Below, piece by piece: positions 1 through 11,790 of a DNA stretch of 64,000 bases. The DNA is taken from positions 248,001 to 312,000 of the forward strand of contig JAHLEZ010000016.1 in assembly GCA_020726505.1 (NCBI GenBank), written 5' to 3'. This stretch comes from Leptodontidium sp. MPI-SDFR-AT-0119 (Eukaryota > Ascomycota > Leotiomycetes > Helotiales > Leptodontidiaceae). The first letter of the stretch is position 1. Each line of letters starts with the position of its first letter. The notes below the pieces were generated by a model. It made no database searches. It was not told the origin of the DNA and worked only from the letters and a program-made list of their open reading frames with translations. The position numbers were made by a program, and so were the translations under genes.

Positions 1-126
1 GCAAAAGGGCATATTTGTATCGTATTCAGGCCCAGGTTTCAGAGCTCCAAGGAGCTAAGGACTGTCACGGATTTGAAAGGTGTAGAAGTTTTCTTTGCGA
101 AATAAAAGACAAGACAATGACGCATT

Positions 127-1344
127 TCAAGGCTCTACTGACTTATCCCTCCGCCTCCGCTTCGTAGACGGACTTCCAGGATCAAGAGGAGGCTGCCCCA
201 TGTATTGACCCAATTGCGCCTTCACAGTCCTCTTCCGCTCTGTTATCCCCCACTCGATGATATTATGTAGCGCTCTCCTAATCAACTTCGGGTCCTCGTC
301 TTCCTGCAAATGAAAGCGTTTCACGACATGTACAAGCCATTCCATTTCCCCTTGATCGTTCTGTTCCGCCCAATGTACATTGATGTGTGCCGACTCGTCG
401 TTAATGACGCAAGTGAACACCATTGTAGCTTGGTCAAGATCGTGTCCTGTTGGAGGTACAGACAATCGCCCCACGGCCTTCCGCCGCGATTGTACCATAG
501 CTGCCCCAGCGCGCCGGGTTTGGTCTTTGGCCATCTGCATCGATCCTTTGAAGCCTTTCCATTCAACGACGAGAAATGGACTGACAATTCCTTCAGAAAG
601 CTCCGGCTCAAAGTCCAGCAGCCCTTTTTGCTCCTCGCTTGTGAATGCATCGTACTGAATGCCATATGTGATATCGGGCTTGGGGTTTTTGATTCCAAAG
701 AATAGCCGGTTGTTCGTCTGGTTAGGGGGAAATGGGACCGCGTCTCGATAGAAGTCTTTGTTGATATTCCAGTCCAAGTGGTCCAGCTCGAAAGACCTAA
801 GTTGGATCCGACGTGTGCTGTCACCATCATAATTGTACTCATCCGACAGTCCAGTGGTAACCGTTCGTTCTTTCTTGATCAAGAAGGGCATCAGACGCTC
901 TGCGATAGTCGCTTCGTTGCGCGTTTGTATATCTCCCAAAGTCTTCTCGAACCTCTGGGCCGACTCGGCCTTCATACTCGATTCGCGTTCTCCACCGACA
1001 ATTGTATGCACAGTGTCCTGTAACTCTGGTCTCTCCTTCAGCCGAGCCTTTCCAACAGTATCATCCAGCAGCCCAACTAAGCCCATCCTCCGCCCATTAT
1101 CAGCTTCCGAACTCCCCGTCGATGATTTTGATCCCGATGCCGTCCGGTCTGGTGTCATTGGCGCGTTATTCGGACCCATGGCTGTGAGATTCGCGGCAGT
1201 CAAGGATACTACGGGGCACAGCTTCCGGAGTGTGTTTAGATCTGGGAGAGACGAGCAACGTTTCAATCGAGGAAGGTCCGGGGATTCTGTGGGAGGACTG
1301 CGGCGCGGCGATCGATGGACTGGTTGGTACTTGGACTGTAGCAA
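127..1344 (-). CDS. DUF7924-like fungal protein with PD-(D/E)XK-like signature
   Basis: An intact 405-codon frame. The first ~140 residues are low-complexity, rich in Ser, Pro and Arg (disordered type). From about residue 150 the sequence is globular. It contains a KPDITYG segment followed about 35 residues later by FLVVEWKG, the spacing and residues expected of a PD-(D/E)XK nuclease-like core. A conserved C-terminal block follows (VKRFHL, then RRALHNIIEWG). This layout resembles fungal DUF7924 proteins, whose function is unknown; the nuclease-like fold is my inference from the motif. The C-terminus carries a KRRRR cluster, a likely nuclear localisation signal. The plus strand of the region after the start is purine-rich (1480-1540), so on the coding strand the promoter is a CT-rich tract, common in fungal promoters. 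No decay is visible: no stops or frameshifts, and base composition is normal, unlike the DNA from 2 kb onward. Confidence 0.8.
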   Translation of the reverse strand: MLQSKYQPVHRSPRRSPPTESPDLPRLKRCSSLPDLNTLRKLCPVVSLTAANLTAMGPNNAPMTPDRTASGSKSSTGSSEADNGRRMGLVGLLDDTVGKARLKERPELQDTVHTIVGGERESSMKAESAQRFEKTLGDIQTRNEATIAERLMPFLIKKERTVTTGLSDEYNYDGDSTRRIQLRSFELDHLDWNINKDFYRDAVPFPPNQTNNRLFFGIKNPKPDITYGIQYDAFTSEEQKGLLDFEPELSEGIVSPFLVVEWKGFKGSMQMAKDQTRRAGAAMVQSRRKAVGRLSVPPTGHDLDQATMVFTCVINDESAHINVHWAEQNDQGEMEWLVHVVKRFHLQEDEDPKLIRRALHNIIEWGITERKRTVKAQLGQYMGQPPLDPGSPSTKRRRRDKSVEP

Positions 1345-2053
1345 GGGATCGTGGCTGAGGTTCGAGGATGGAGGGGAGGGATGGTCGAAGGCAGTAGGCG
1401 GCTGGTTGGTAAATATAAATCCAAGCGTAGATGTAGAGAGCGGATTCTACAAATGCATCAGCAGTTAGCAATCATTTAATGCAGAGAATAGAATAGGAGA
1501 AAACAGGAGAGCAGAGCAGAGGAGAGGAGAGGCAGTACCGAGTAAGAGTACGATTCCCGGAATTCTGCGAACGAGCGTTTTGGCATTGCTGTGTTGCCGG
1601 ATTATCGTATGTCGCGCCAATTGACGCGAGGCGAAACGGAACGAGAGAGACTGGACAGCGAGAGATTGGGGGCAATTTAGAGATTCAAGCCATACTAGAG
1701 AGTAATGCGAAGTAGGAGTTGAAGCTGAAGCCGGGGATGATGTTGGTGTTGGTGTTGGAGTCGTGTTGTGTCAATGTTGTGATGGTTTGAAGCCGCATGT
1801 TTACTTGGTTGATGACATAATCACAGCCTCGTCTGCACCAGCCCCACCTTCACAGCCTGATATCCTTTCGAGGCCTGCCTTAACAACATCTATAACTTAT
1901 ATTTATATAATTAGAGATCTTGAGCTTATAAATAGTTATTATTATAAAACTAATAGAATTATATCGTAAAAGAATACCCCTTCAGTGATTATATAATTTA
2001 AAAAGTAAACCTTGAAGTATAAGAAGAGCTTTAATATATTAAAAACAGATTGA
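1345..2053. other. Promoter region of the DUF7924-like gene and transition into AT-rich DNA
   Basis: No convincing gene. 1480-1540 is a purine-rich tract (pyrimidine-rich on the coding strand of the minus-strand gene), a usual fungal promoter feature. 1738-1765 is a short GTTGGT-type repeat. From about 1880 the composition turns AT-rich and stays so to the first solo LTR. Confidence 0.5.
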
Positions 2054-2058
2054 TAAAT

Positions 2059-2378
2059 TGTCGGTGCAGTACCGGTTCAAGTACCACGTAATATATCGAT
2101 ATATTAGTATGGCGACAGAGTAAACAATGTATAGTTGAAAAATCTGTGTATTCTTTAAGAGAGTGCGAGGAGAGCCAGAATATATACTACGAAACCCCAC
2201 CGAATCTCCACCGAAACCAGTCCGGCTAAGCTCTGACCCCTGACCTTGACCCGCACCCCCTTTCCAGACCGAGGTATGCTCATGTAGGGACCTGTGGACC
2301 AACAGCTCTAGCCCCTGATCCTGACTACACCCCCTTTCCAGACCAAAGTATGCTCATGCAGGGACTTGTGGACCAACA
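2059..2378 (-). mobile_element. Solo LTR (family A) with internally duplicated end
   Basis: A 320-bp unit starting TGTCGG and ending CCAACA, flanked by a perfect 5-bp duplication TAAAT (2054-2058 and 2379-2383). It is the same family, in opposite orientation, as 30929-31193. About 70 bp next to one end is present twice in tandem (approximately 2236-2304 and 2307-2378). The TSD lies outside the second copy, so the duplication was part of the inserted LTR. No internal coding region adjoins it. The orientation call is tentative and rests on the TATATA box position in the sister copy. Confidence 0.85.
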
Positions 2379-2553
2379 TAAATATTAAATACTTAAAAAA
2401 ATTTGTTAAAAGAAGAGTCAAAAATAAAATTAATTAAATAAGATAATTTATAGTAGTTAAGATATAATATTAAGTTATTATTATATAAAAAGATAAATCT
2501 ACTTAAAGTTCTTTATATTTTAAAAACTTAATTAAGTTTATAATTAATAATAT

Positions 2554-2827
2554 TGTTGGTATCTAACCAAGGTTCGATACCTGATATTAGGGTGACAAAG
2601 AATACAATAAGTGAAGTTTGATTAAGTATATTTTATGTGTCCCTTTCGTACGAAAGGGAAAGCTACTTTAAATACATTAAGTACTAAACCCCGTAGCTCG
2701 TATAAGTATTACTCGTACGAAACCAGGAGGCAAGGTATAAAACTAAGCTTTATTTGGCCAAGAGAAACGACTATTTTTGGAAGCTATTAGAGTAAGAGAA
2801 TGCCCCTTAGCTAAGGCTATCTTAATA
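2554..2827 (-). repeat. Left LTR of the 2.6-10.1 kb element
   Basis: Begins TGTTGGTATC. Near-identical in length and order to 9806-10079, with mostly C/T and G/A differences; its right end reads CTTAATA where the partner reads CCCAACA, consistent with RIP. Contains the perfect 18-bp palindrome CCCTTTCGTACGAAAGGG. Confidence 0.9.
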
Positions 2828-3423
2828 CTAGTAACTCTTCTTTTGTTAAAAGAAAAACTCTCTTACCTTTCTTCTTTCTCCTTTATACGAAGTACGCGCA
2901 ACCTAGTGTATTATCCCTAGCTCCTCTTCTTCTTTTATATAAAGTACGTGCCCTATGTAACTTCGGCTCGTTATATTAAATAGTAACCGCTTTAAGAAGA
3001 AACGACTTTGTTCCTTCCTTGTATGTCTCTCGCTAGTTAGTTACTAGCCTTTCCCACGTACAAAAGAGATTTTCTAAATTCCCTTTCCTCTTCTTCTTCT
3101 CTTCTTTTTTAACTAATAGTAACAATAATAGTAGTAATAGTAAGTCCCCTTTCTCTTCTTCGTATAGCTTTCCTCTTCCTTAGATATTCTCTATACGACT
3201 TAAGATAGCCTCGTACGAATTAGCGCTTTTCTTTTCTGCCTTACTTATAAGGTAATCTAATTCGTTATCGCTGTGTATTAACGAAAGGTCTTCCGTAGGC
3301 TATAATACTACTATTACCACTACAACTAGGTAAGTACTCTCCCTCGTACGAAGTCTACCCCCTCAAGACTAGCTTCGTACAGTTGCTGCAACATTAGTGA
3401 GGTGGTACTAACGCCTGCGTAGC

Positions 3424-3465
3424 TACACTACACCACACTACACCACACTACACTACACTACACAA
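3424..3465. repeat. CACTA/CACCA microsatellite
   Basis: About eight tandem copies of a 5-bp CACTA or CACCA unit inside the degraded LTR element. It is notable because the surrounding DNA is depleted in CA dinucleotides while this tract is rich in them, so it probably expanded after RIP. Confidence 0.8.
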
Positions 3466-6400
3466 TGTTAGTCTTTTTCTCTTTATACGAGCTAACCCTT
3501 ATCCCTAAGATATGGCTTCTCGTACGAACCTCTGGTCCTCTTGTTTAAGAACTAACATCGTATAAGGCCCTTGTTCTCTTTAACGCCGTTAATGCCGCGC
3601 TAGTTACTACTAACGCTAACGCCTATCCTATACTTATTATCGGCGGGCAGTAGCTAGGCCCGTTGTGTCATAATGCGTTATAATAAATAGTCTTAGCTAT
3701 GCTAGGACGTAATATCGTCTTTATATAAGGGCGTATTACACCCTAGTAGCTTATAACACATTAGCCTTTGTACGTTAATACCCTCTTGATTTAATCGAGA
3801 GGTGTTATTTAAGTTGTTTCTTATGCTAAATATTCCCGGCGTGGCTTAACGCCTTTCTTTAACTATACTTCGGTTTAAGGTCATTTCGAGGATAGCTATA
3901 GTAACTGCAAGTGGCGAGATTATACCGCTCGTTATAATTCCCCTCTTAAGGACTTATCGTTCGAAGATAAAGGTTTAAGAAACGAGAGTAACGAAGTTTA
4001 AGTAGTTACTATATAAAGGGCACTATAAAGACTTATTACTAGACTTATACGAAGGGGCTTAATAAAAGATAAATCTAAAGATGCTTCGATTGTCTTATAA
4101 CTTCGTACGTATATTTTGTGTTTTCTTTTGTTTACAAGTATAATTCCTTTTTATAACTAAGCTTCCGGGCATCGTACGGAGGCTCCCTTTAAGTGACTAG
4201 ACTTAAGCTTATCTTTAACCTTTGCGCGGTGCTTAAGATAAGTACTTCGTATAAGAGCTTGTACGAAGGAAACTAATAGAGATTTCTTTTAATTAATTTA
4301 TTATTAAATTATCGTTAGACAATTAGTCGTTAGATAATCGATCGTCGTATTAGATATTATTTGTTTAGTTAGGAAATGTATAACTATTGTTTCGTATAGT
4401 ATTTAAATGAATAACTAAAATAAAATAAAAACACGTATTTAATAAATGAAATTATTATATCGTATAATATTATTCTTTCCTTAGCTTTACTTTCTTTTTT
4501 TTCTTAACCTATCCTTTTATTCGTACGATAATTTAATTATTGTCGATTAGCTTTTCTAAGCTTTTGTTCGGGTTTGACTTTGTTATCGTATTCGCTAGGT
4601 TGTTTTAATTATTAATTTATTAGATTTTTATAAGTTCTCGTCGTTCGTACGATTAACGCAAAGCCATAATATTAATCATTAGCCGCTTCTTTTTCGTAGT
4701 ACTGAGCTTTATAAGGCATTCGTATAGCGAGAACGAGTTTATATAAACAACGATTAAAATCGTTAATATCTTTAGCCGCGACGTAATAATATTAATTATA
4801 CTTTTTACCGCGATTATTATATTAACCTCGTTAACTATTTTATAAATCTCGGAAGCTAAGACACTTCGCGTTACTTGTTTACTCTTTATATTACTCTAAT
4901 AAAATAGATTTTCAGAAAAAAGAAACGAGTTTTAATTATACGAATCGGGGTCGTCGTCCTTTGTGCCGAGAATTATTACGTATTTAAGCTAAGAACTAAA
5001 GTTCTTATTATTCGCAAAGGATTCGTCGATAAAAACAAATAACTTTATACGATATAAGTCTAAAGGAATATAATTTAATCCTCGTTTAATGTTTTAAATT
5101 TGCCACTAAATGCGCTTATTTAAGTTCTTTACGTTAATATCCTTTAGTTCTTGGAATTAAGTCGTAACTAATAAGTCGTACGAAGCTTTAAGTTGATATA
5201 AAGTTGCGATATATGCTCCTTGAGCCCGTTATTCCCGATATTAGTTCGTATAATTTAGTGCTCTTAAGTTAACTTTAGCTAACTTCTCGCCTTACCTTTT
5301 CTAAAGGATTTAAACAAAGTTCTTTTGATTATACACGATATATTTGTTAAACGCGAGGGGTGATTTGTATAATAAATAATCCTTTAGTTTTGTAGAGAAA
5401 TCGGTAATCCCGAGTTTTTTCTTCTTTTTCTCTTAGAACTCGTTAATAGCTAAGATTAGGGTATCGTCCGTTTATATTCTAACTACTTTAAACGGCATTC
5501 CTAGTTAAGTAATTAAAAGATATAAATCGTATGAAGACGTTTTTATATATAACTTAATCTTATAATATATGTCGTACGTCCCCTACTAATGTGTTTTTAA
5601 TTCCAGGATACTGTATAATAGTTTTCGTACGAGTATAATTATATCTGGTGAGTAGTTACTAGTAATTTACTTTAGTAGTTTCGCATAAATCGTACGATTT
5701 AAAAACGTTGTCGACTAAATATACGCTTAAGTAATATCCCGAATGAAGATTGATAACCCTTTTTATATAAGTGACGGATAAAGTGCTAGAATTAGTCGCT
5801 AACTAATCCGTTAAATCGTTAAAGATTAAGTAAAAATCTATTCTTTTCTCGCGTCGTTATATACTTAAATCACGAGTTTAGATTTCTCGTATAAAGCTTT
5901 AGTTATCTTCCTTTTGATTTCATTAATAAGCCGGGAATTAAAGATTCGTTCGCGATATTACCTTAGGTCGTATCGTACGAACTTAAATACGCCTCGAGTA
6001 ATTAAGCTATTAATCTCCTTTTGTTAAGATTCTTTAAATAAACGACCGGGGCTAGTAATCTTCCCTATTACTCGCATCGTACGAGATAAGTCTAAGTCGT
6101 ATTATTCTTTTTAAGTTAAGAAAACTTCTAGTAATTGTACGAGTTCCTTCTCGAGTTCCTACTTTGTCTTAAATGAAATTAAGACAATTAACTATACTAA
6201 AGGAGACACTTAGTCTAATTATACATAGTTATCCGGGGCCTCGGCGATTTCTTTTGTATAAAACGGCTTAACTATTATTATACGAAAGGAAATTAGTCCT
6301 AAAGGCAATTAAATAATATACTTTTTCCTTATAATTAATAATAACGAAAACAAGCTTATTTATCCCTTTTTCTCCCGTTATACTTTTACTAAAGATTGTA

Positions 6401-9400
6401 ATAAAAGTCGTACGGTTTTAGTAATATTAAGGCCGTTCCTTATACTTTAAGTATCTTTAATCTTTCGTACGGCTTAAATCTTTCGTAATTCCGTTATTAC
6501 TATCCGAACTACCCTTACTTTAGTAAGTATATTTATAAATAGTAAGTCTTCGTACGAAACTTTAAAATATACTTCGAAAACGAGAAGTGTTAAAATCAGT
6601 TTGTTTAGACTAGCCGTATTATTCACGGCTTTTACGGCCATTTAAAAGATCACTTCTTTTACTAGGTTTTCTCTTCTTGTCTCGTCCTAAATAATCTCGT
6701 ATAATCGGCGTAAAAAAGCGTAATATTGCTTAACCTTCCTGACACTCTAATATGCCTTAACTAAGACTTCCTTAATATCGACGTTTATTATATAAGTATT
6801 TACTTTAAATTCTAATAATACGAAGTTCGTCCCGGTATTATATACGAAGTAATCCGGGGGTTTAAGATAAGTATTAATCTAACATATATAAAGTATAATT
6901 TACGTTGTCTTCGTTAAATTATCCTTTAGGAATTAAGCGGCATTAAAGCCGATTGCCTCATTAACTACTTAAAGAACTACTACTCTTAAAAGATATAAGA
7001 TATTTATAATTACAAAGAAATTAAATTTAATATCGTTTTTTAAAGAAAATCTAAATTGACTTAGGTTTTTTATATAAAGCTAATATTATTCGCAGAACTT
7101 TGAGATCTTCTTAATCGTACGAAGGTTTATTTCCTCGTGTTTTACTCGTTAAAAAACGTAATATAATTTCTTAACTAAAGAATATCTAAAGCGTCAATGG
7201 AGTTACTTAAGCTTTATTTTTATGAAGTATTAGTACATAAACGTGTTTTTTATCGTATAAATTATTATTTATAAATATCCCCATTTTTATATAATCGGAA
7301 TTCTCTTATCCTCTTAAATTATAATATTCTAAAGGTTATTTAATCGTATATTAAGGAAATTTATATCTTAAATATATAATAAAAATAAGGTATTTATTAA
7401 AACAATTTAAAACCTCACTTACCTAATGAGTATTTGTACGAGTATTAATCCCTTTAATTCTATTACTCCTTTGCTAAATCGAATCGTATGCGTTTAGTTA
7501 CTTGTACAATCAACTTCTAACGACGAATTAAGCTTCAAAAGTACTTAGACTTATTACTTTCCTATAATAAAGATTCTGGTAACACCGCTATCTAATATAA
7601 TCCCTTAAAAGACTTCGGACGAATATTTATCTTTAATAACGAATACCTTACCTTCGTACGAATCCTTCGTCGAGTTTCGTTACAAAAAGGCGTGTTTTAT
7701 TAATTCGTCGTTTAGAACTTAGATTATTTGTCGTCTATTAACTTCCCCGTACTTCGTAAAAAATCCTTTTAACTTATCTTCGTTCTTTTATTCCTTTATA
7801 TCCTTTAGCACTTCTTTTATTATCGTACGATTAAATTCCCCTAGGAAATCTTCGTATAAGCTTAAGAAAGCTTAAGTTGCTTCCTCGAATCTATTAAACT
7901 CGATTATTAAGTAATTCTTAACCTTCGCCTACGCGGCTTTCTACTCTACCTTCGAATAATTTGTTAACTAGTAACCTTCTTTCTTATAAATAATACATTT
8001 CTTATTCGTACGATTATTAGAAGGGTTCCTTAAACGAAAAGTCCTCTTTTAGAACTAGTTTAGTGTTATACGATCCGGAAATCATCGTGCCTTCCTGTAA
8101 AATTGTTTCTTTATTAAGTTATAATTATAATCGTACGAACGATTCTATAAGTAAGTGCTAACCTCCCTCGTTCGTACAGCTGTAGCAATTGCAGATCGTA
8201 AGTCTACGTATAGCCCTTTAAATGTTTGTGCAAGCTTATATAATACTAAACTACACTTTTCTACTTCACAATATACGTTTAGTACTTAATCGCGAAGATT
8301 ATACTTTATTTAATATTCCCTTAATAGGCCGCGTTACGCCGTACAAAGAGAATTAAATATAATTTTCAAGTATTTTAACTAAGACTTCTTTAAGTTCTTT
8401 ATAATCGTAGAAATTAATATAGTTTCTCTTTACTTAGACAAGTACTTTTGTTAATTCTCCTTAGTCTTAAAGTAATTCCAAGTCATACGAATTATTATAA
8501 GGAAATCGTACGAACGTCCTATAATCTTATCGTAATAGAAATCCGCTACTTGTCCTTTTAGTATAATCGAAAATACTAAGTGGTACTAATCACTTGAGAT
8601 TCTGATCTTTGTATAATAGTCGAAGAAGACTTAGAGACGAATATCTAAGATATTGTATTATTCTTCGCTATATTTTCGGCTTTTATTATTATAAACTTTT
8701 ATTAGGTTCGTTAATAACCGTAAGTTTAAGATGATTGTCCGAGACTTATATAATATAGTCGGTTTCGGCGAAGAAGCTCTCGAGGTCGGTGGATTATCTT
8801 CGTATAAATGTTATCTTAGTAGTCGTTCGATGGTTTCGTAAACTTAGTCCTGACTTAAAAGGTTATTATCTAAGGCTAAATATAGCGTAGGACTAAAACG
8901 TTCGTACGCTAGGTAACGTTATTTAATTATTTAACCTTTGTTTAATAATAAAAACCTTACTAGGTTTGCGTACGAAGTCCGGTCAAAACTAACTATATTC
9001 TCGTTTAAAACGACATAAGGCGAAGAACTCAGATATTATCCGAACGTTTAAGGCTATCGCTAAGTTATTTAAATTGGCTCTAAGAGTAAGTCCTTTACCT
9101 CTTAAGTTCGTACGATTAGGAAATCTCTAAAATTATCCGAAATAACGTGTCTCGCTAATGGTTCGCTTCGTATAGTTAAAGTCAAAGTACTTTACCGGTT
9201 TCTGTCTTACCCTTAGGATTTCTATTAGACATAAGTCCTTCGATTTTGATCTATCCACTTATGTGGTTTCTCCTCTTTCAAAACATCTGCTAACGTTTAA
9301 GCGTACGAGATAAACCCCCTTTACTCTCGTACTTATACTCCGTGATTAAGAAGGTATATATAAAGATCTTTAATAGTTTCTTAAGATCTAATAATAAATG

Positions 9401-9805
9401 TATCTTCCGTTTATTCTTTAAAGCCTTCCTTAAATTCTTCCTAAAGTTTGTAGTCCCAAAACTCTTTTTAGTAGTATCGTACGAGAGCTAAGGTAATATA
9501 GTTATTAACTCGCTTAAGCGTTTAATACTCGTTGTTCGCAAGGTTAAAGGGTTCCCCTCATACTTCTATATCTAATAGGTAGGTGACCTCTAGTAGTGGA
9601 ATCATTGTGTCCTTCTTTATACGAAGGTTAATGAAAGTTGTTAAGTCGTGTTTGCGTTCCGTGAATCCTCAGATTGTACGAATCGTTTTTTTCTGTTAGT
9701 CGCCGACGTAAGGTCCGATCAGTTTGCCTCTCCGGTCTGTCTTTCCGATTGTCGTCGTATAAAAGTATTGCCTAACTGTTCTGTGGTTATTCAACCACTA
9801 ATCAA

Positions 9806-10079
9806 TGTTAGTATCTAACCAAGGTTCAATACCTGATATCAGGGTAATAAAGAATATAACAAGTGAAGTTTAATTAAGTATATTTTGTGTGTCCCTTTTG
9901 TACGAAAGGGAAAGCTACCTTAAATACATCAAGTACTAAACCCCGTAGCTCGTATAAGTATTACTCGTACGAAACCAGGAGGCAAGGTATAAAACCAAGC
10001 TTCATTTGGCCAGGAGAGACGACTATCTTTAGAAGCTGTCAGAGTAAGAGAATGCCCCTCAGCTAAGGCTATCCCAACA
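9806..10079 (-). repeat. Right LTR of the 2.6-10.1 kb element
   Basis: Begins TGTTAGTATC and ends CCCAACA, followed by the AATAT target duplication. It keeps more C and G than the left copy. Confidence 0.9.
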
Positions 10080-10084
10080 AATAT

Positions 10085-11790
10085 AACTATTAATTGAAAT
10101 AATTTGTAGCTTTACTAATAACCGTAATTTCTATGAGTTATTATACTAATAATACAACAACTATTATAGTGAAGAAGGCTCTCGGCAGCTTCTTTGTCAC
10201 CTAACTAAATAAGCTCTTTCCACATAAAAGAGCTCAACACTTGAAAACAACTCAAAAACGAGGAACCCTTTATAAATATTATTTAATACCCTTTTTTCTT
10301 CTCCCCTCCCTCGACTTTTCGTGCTCTTTAGATATATATTATCTTTACATTTGATCGATTTGCGATTTCCTACACCTAGAATCTCTCCCGTACCTCACTA
10401 CATGCTACCTCTCTTGTTGTGTAGTTTATTAGGCTTTGTCCCTCCCACACTACTGTAGCCGTTTTTTAACGTATAACAAAGAGGCGTCTTGTTATATTAG
10501 TCTTTTTTATTTAACTTAGCCGAGCCCCAAAGGAAAAGGTTAATAATTCTATCGTAGCCTTTCTCGGATATGTACCTTAATAATATCTTCTTTTTATTAT
10601 CGCAAAGATTAAGGTAAAATCGCCTCGTATTTAATAAGATTTATATAATATTATAAGATCCACTTTCGGTAGAAAGGCTAAGAGAGGTGCGATTACTATT
10701 ATTAGTTATATTAAGGATATAAGCACTTAGACTTAAAAGTATTCGTAAACAAGTATTATTTCCGTACTACGCTATAAAGCAAATAAGTGTACAACCTTAG
10801 TTATTTCTTGACTTTAGCTTAGTTCCCTAACCTAAGAGTATCTAAACAAGGCCGTCATACCTATTTACTACGTAAATATAAAGCGCTCGATTTCCTAATA
10901 ATTTAAACATAATCTTAACATTAACAAGAGGCGTTATAATAAGCAAATAAAGAAAGAAGATAAATTCGACGATTTCTTAACGATTATAAACGACCGCTAA
11001 TAAAAATAGTATTATACTTATTATAAATTCATAGCTCGAGGTTTCGCGAAACGATGTATTCTATTACCCCCATTACGCTTTTGTAAAAGACAAATCTTCA
11101 TACGCCGAGGCCAAGCGCTAAAGCGCAACGGACGATATAACATTCTTCTTAAACGAAAATGTCGAGGGAACCGCCTCGGTCGAAAGAAGGCTCTTTACAA
11201 CTTACGTATTTCCGACCACGATTACCATCCACAAAAGTAACATGCTCGGAAAACGATTAGAAGCCACCAGCATATCTACAACTCGTTAATAGCCACCAAA
11301 AGCCGCCAGCCATAGAGGCGACTTCAAGTAGTAATACTCGCCAATAATTAAGTCTTTGCTGCTCAAATAGCGGCTCTTTTCTTATATTATACTCGCCCGC
11401 AACGCCCACCCCGTACTGCCAGTCACCGTCCACCCAGCAGCAGCAGAAGCTTCTAGTCCCGTCAACTTTTCGCAAGTTTTAATTCGCATCGAAGTTGGAA
11501 GAGGTTAAGTGTTGGTTTAATAATCGTCACGTTCTAGTCACATGCTCGCTTATCGAGCATTTAAGGAGAGCTCTCGTACAGAGCTCTCCTTTCCTTGAAT
11601 ACACATTTTGCCACACAGGATTTTACCCCTTAAATGTGTCGATTCTGAACCGGAATCAGTGGTACCACCCGAGTATAACGACATTAAGTCAGCAGTTTGA
11701 AAACATTGATATTCGCCCATGAAATGTGGCCGTATGGAGATGTTACAACTTAATCGGGTGGCATTTGGCATGACCGATGCTGTGTAGACC
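10085..11790. other. AT-rich transposon debris, then normal-composition intergenic DNA
   Basis: 10085-11200 is AT-rich with no reading frame and no recognisable termini. From about 11250 the composition returns to normal. Small frames at 11257-11475 and 11495-11722 have no recognisable domain; a phrase near 11600 (HTGFYPLN) faintly recalls the end of a pogo-type transposase but is too short to call. A perfect 10-base inverted pair of AGAGAGCTCT type lies at 11565-11592. Confidence 0.4.

Larger units (their letters stand above)
2554..10079 (-). mobile_element. 7.5-kb LTR retrotransposon, heavily degraded
   Basis: Two direct 274-bp terminal repeats (2554-2827 and 9806-10079) and a perfect 5-bp TSD, AATAT (2549-2553 and 10080-10084), define a complete element. 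Minus orientation is inferred because the DNA just inside the left LTR is pyrimidine-rich on the plus strand (a polypurine tract on the minus strand), and because minus-strand translation from about 9630 downward gives gag-like residues when TAA/TAG/TGA are ignored. No reading frame of 60 codons survives in about 7.0 kb of internal DNA, which is extreme RIP-like decay. The superfamily cannot be assigned with confidence. The interior is packed with the palindrome CGTACG (see findings). Confidence 0.9.

Noticed and set aside
3424..3465. CRISPR or telomere-like array
   Set aside because: A 5-bp CACTA/CACCA microsatellite, not spaced repeats and not TTAGGG-like.
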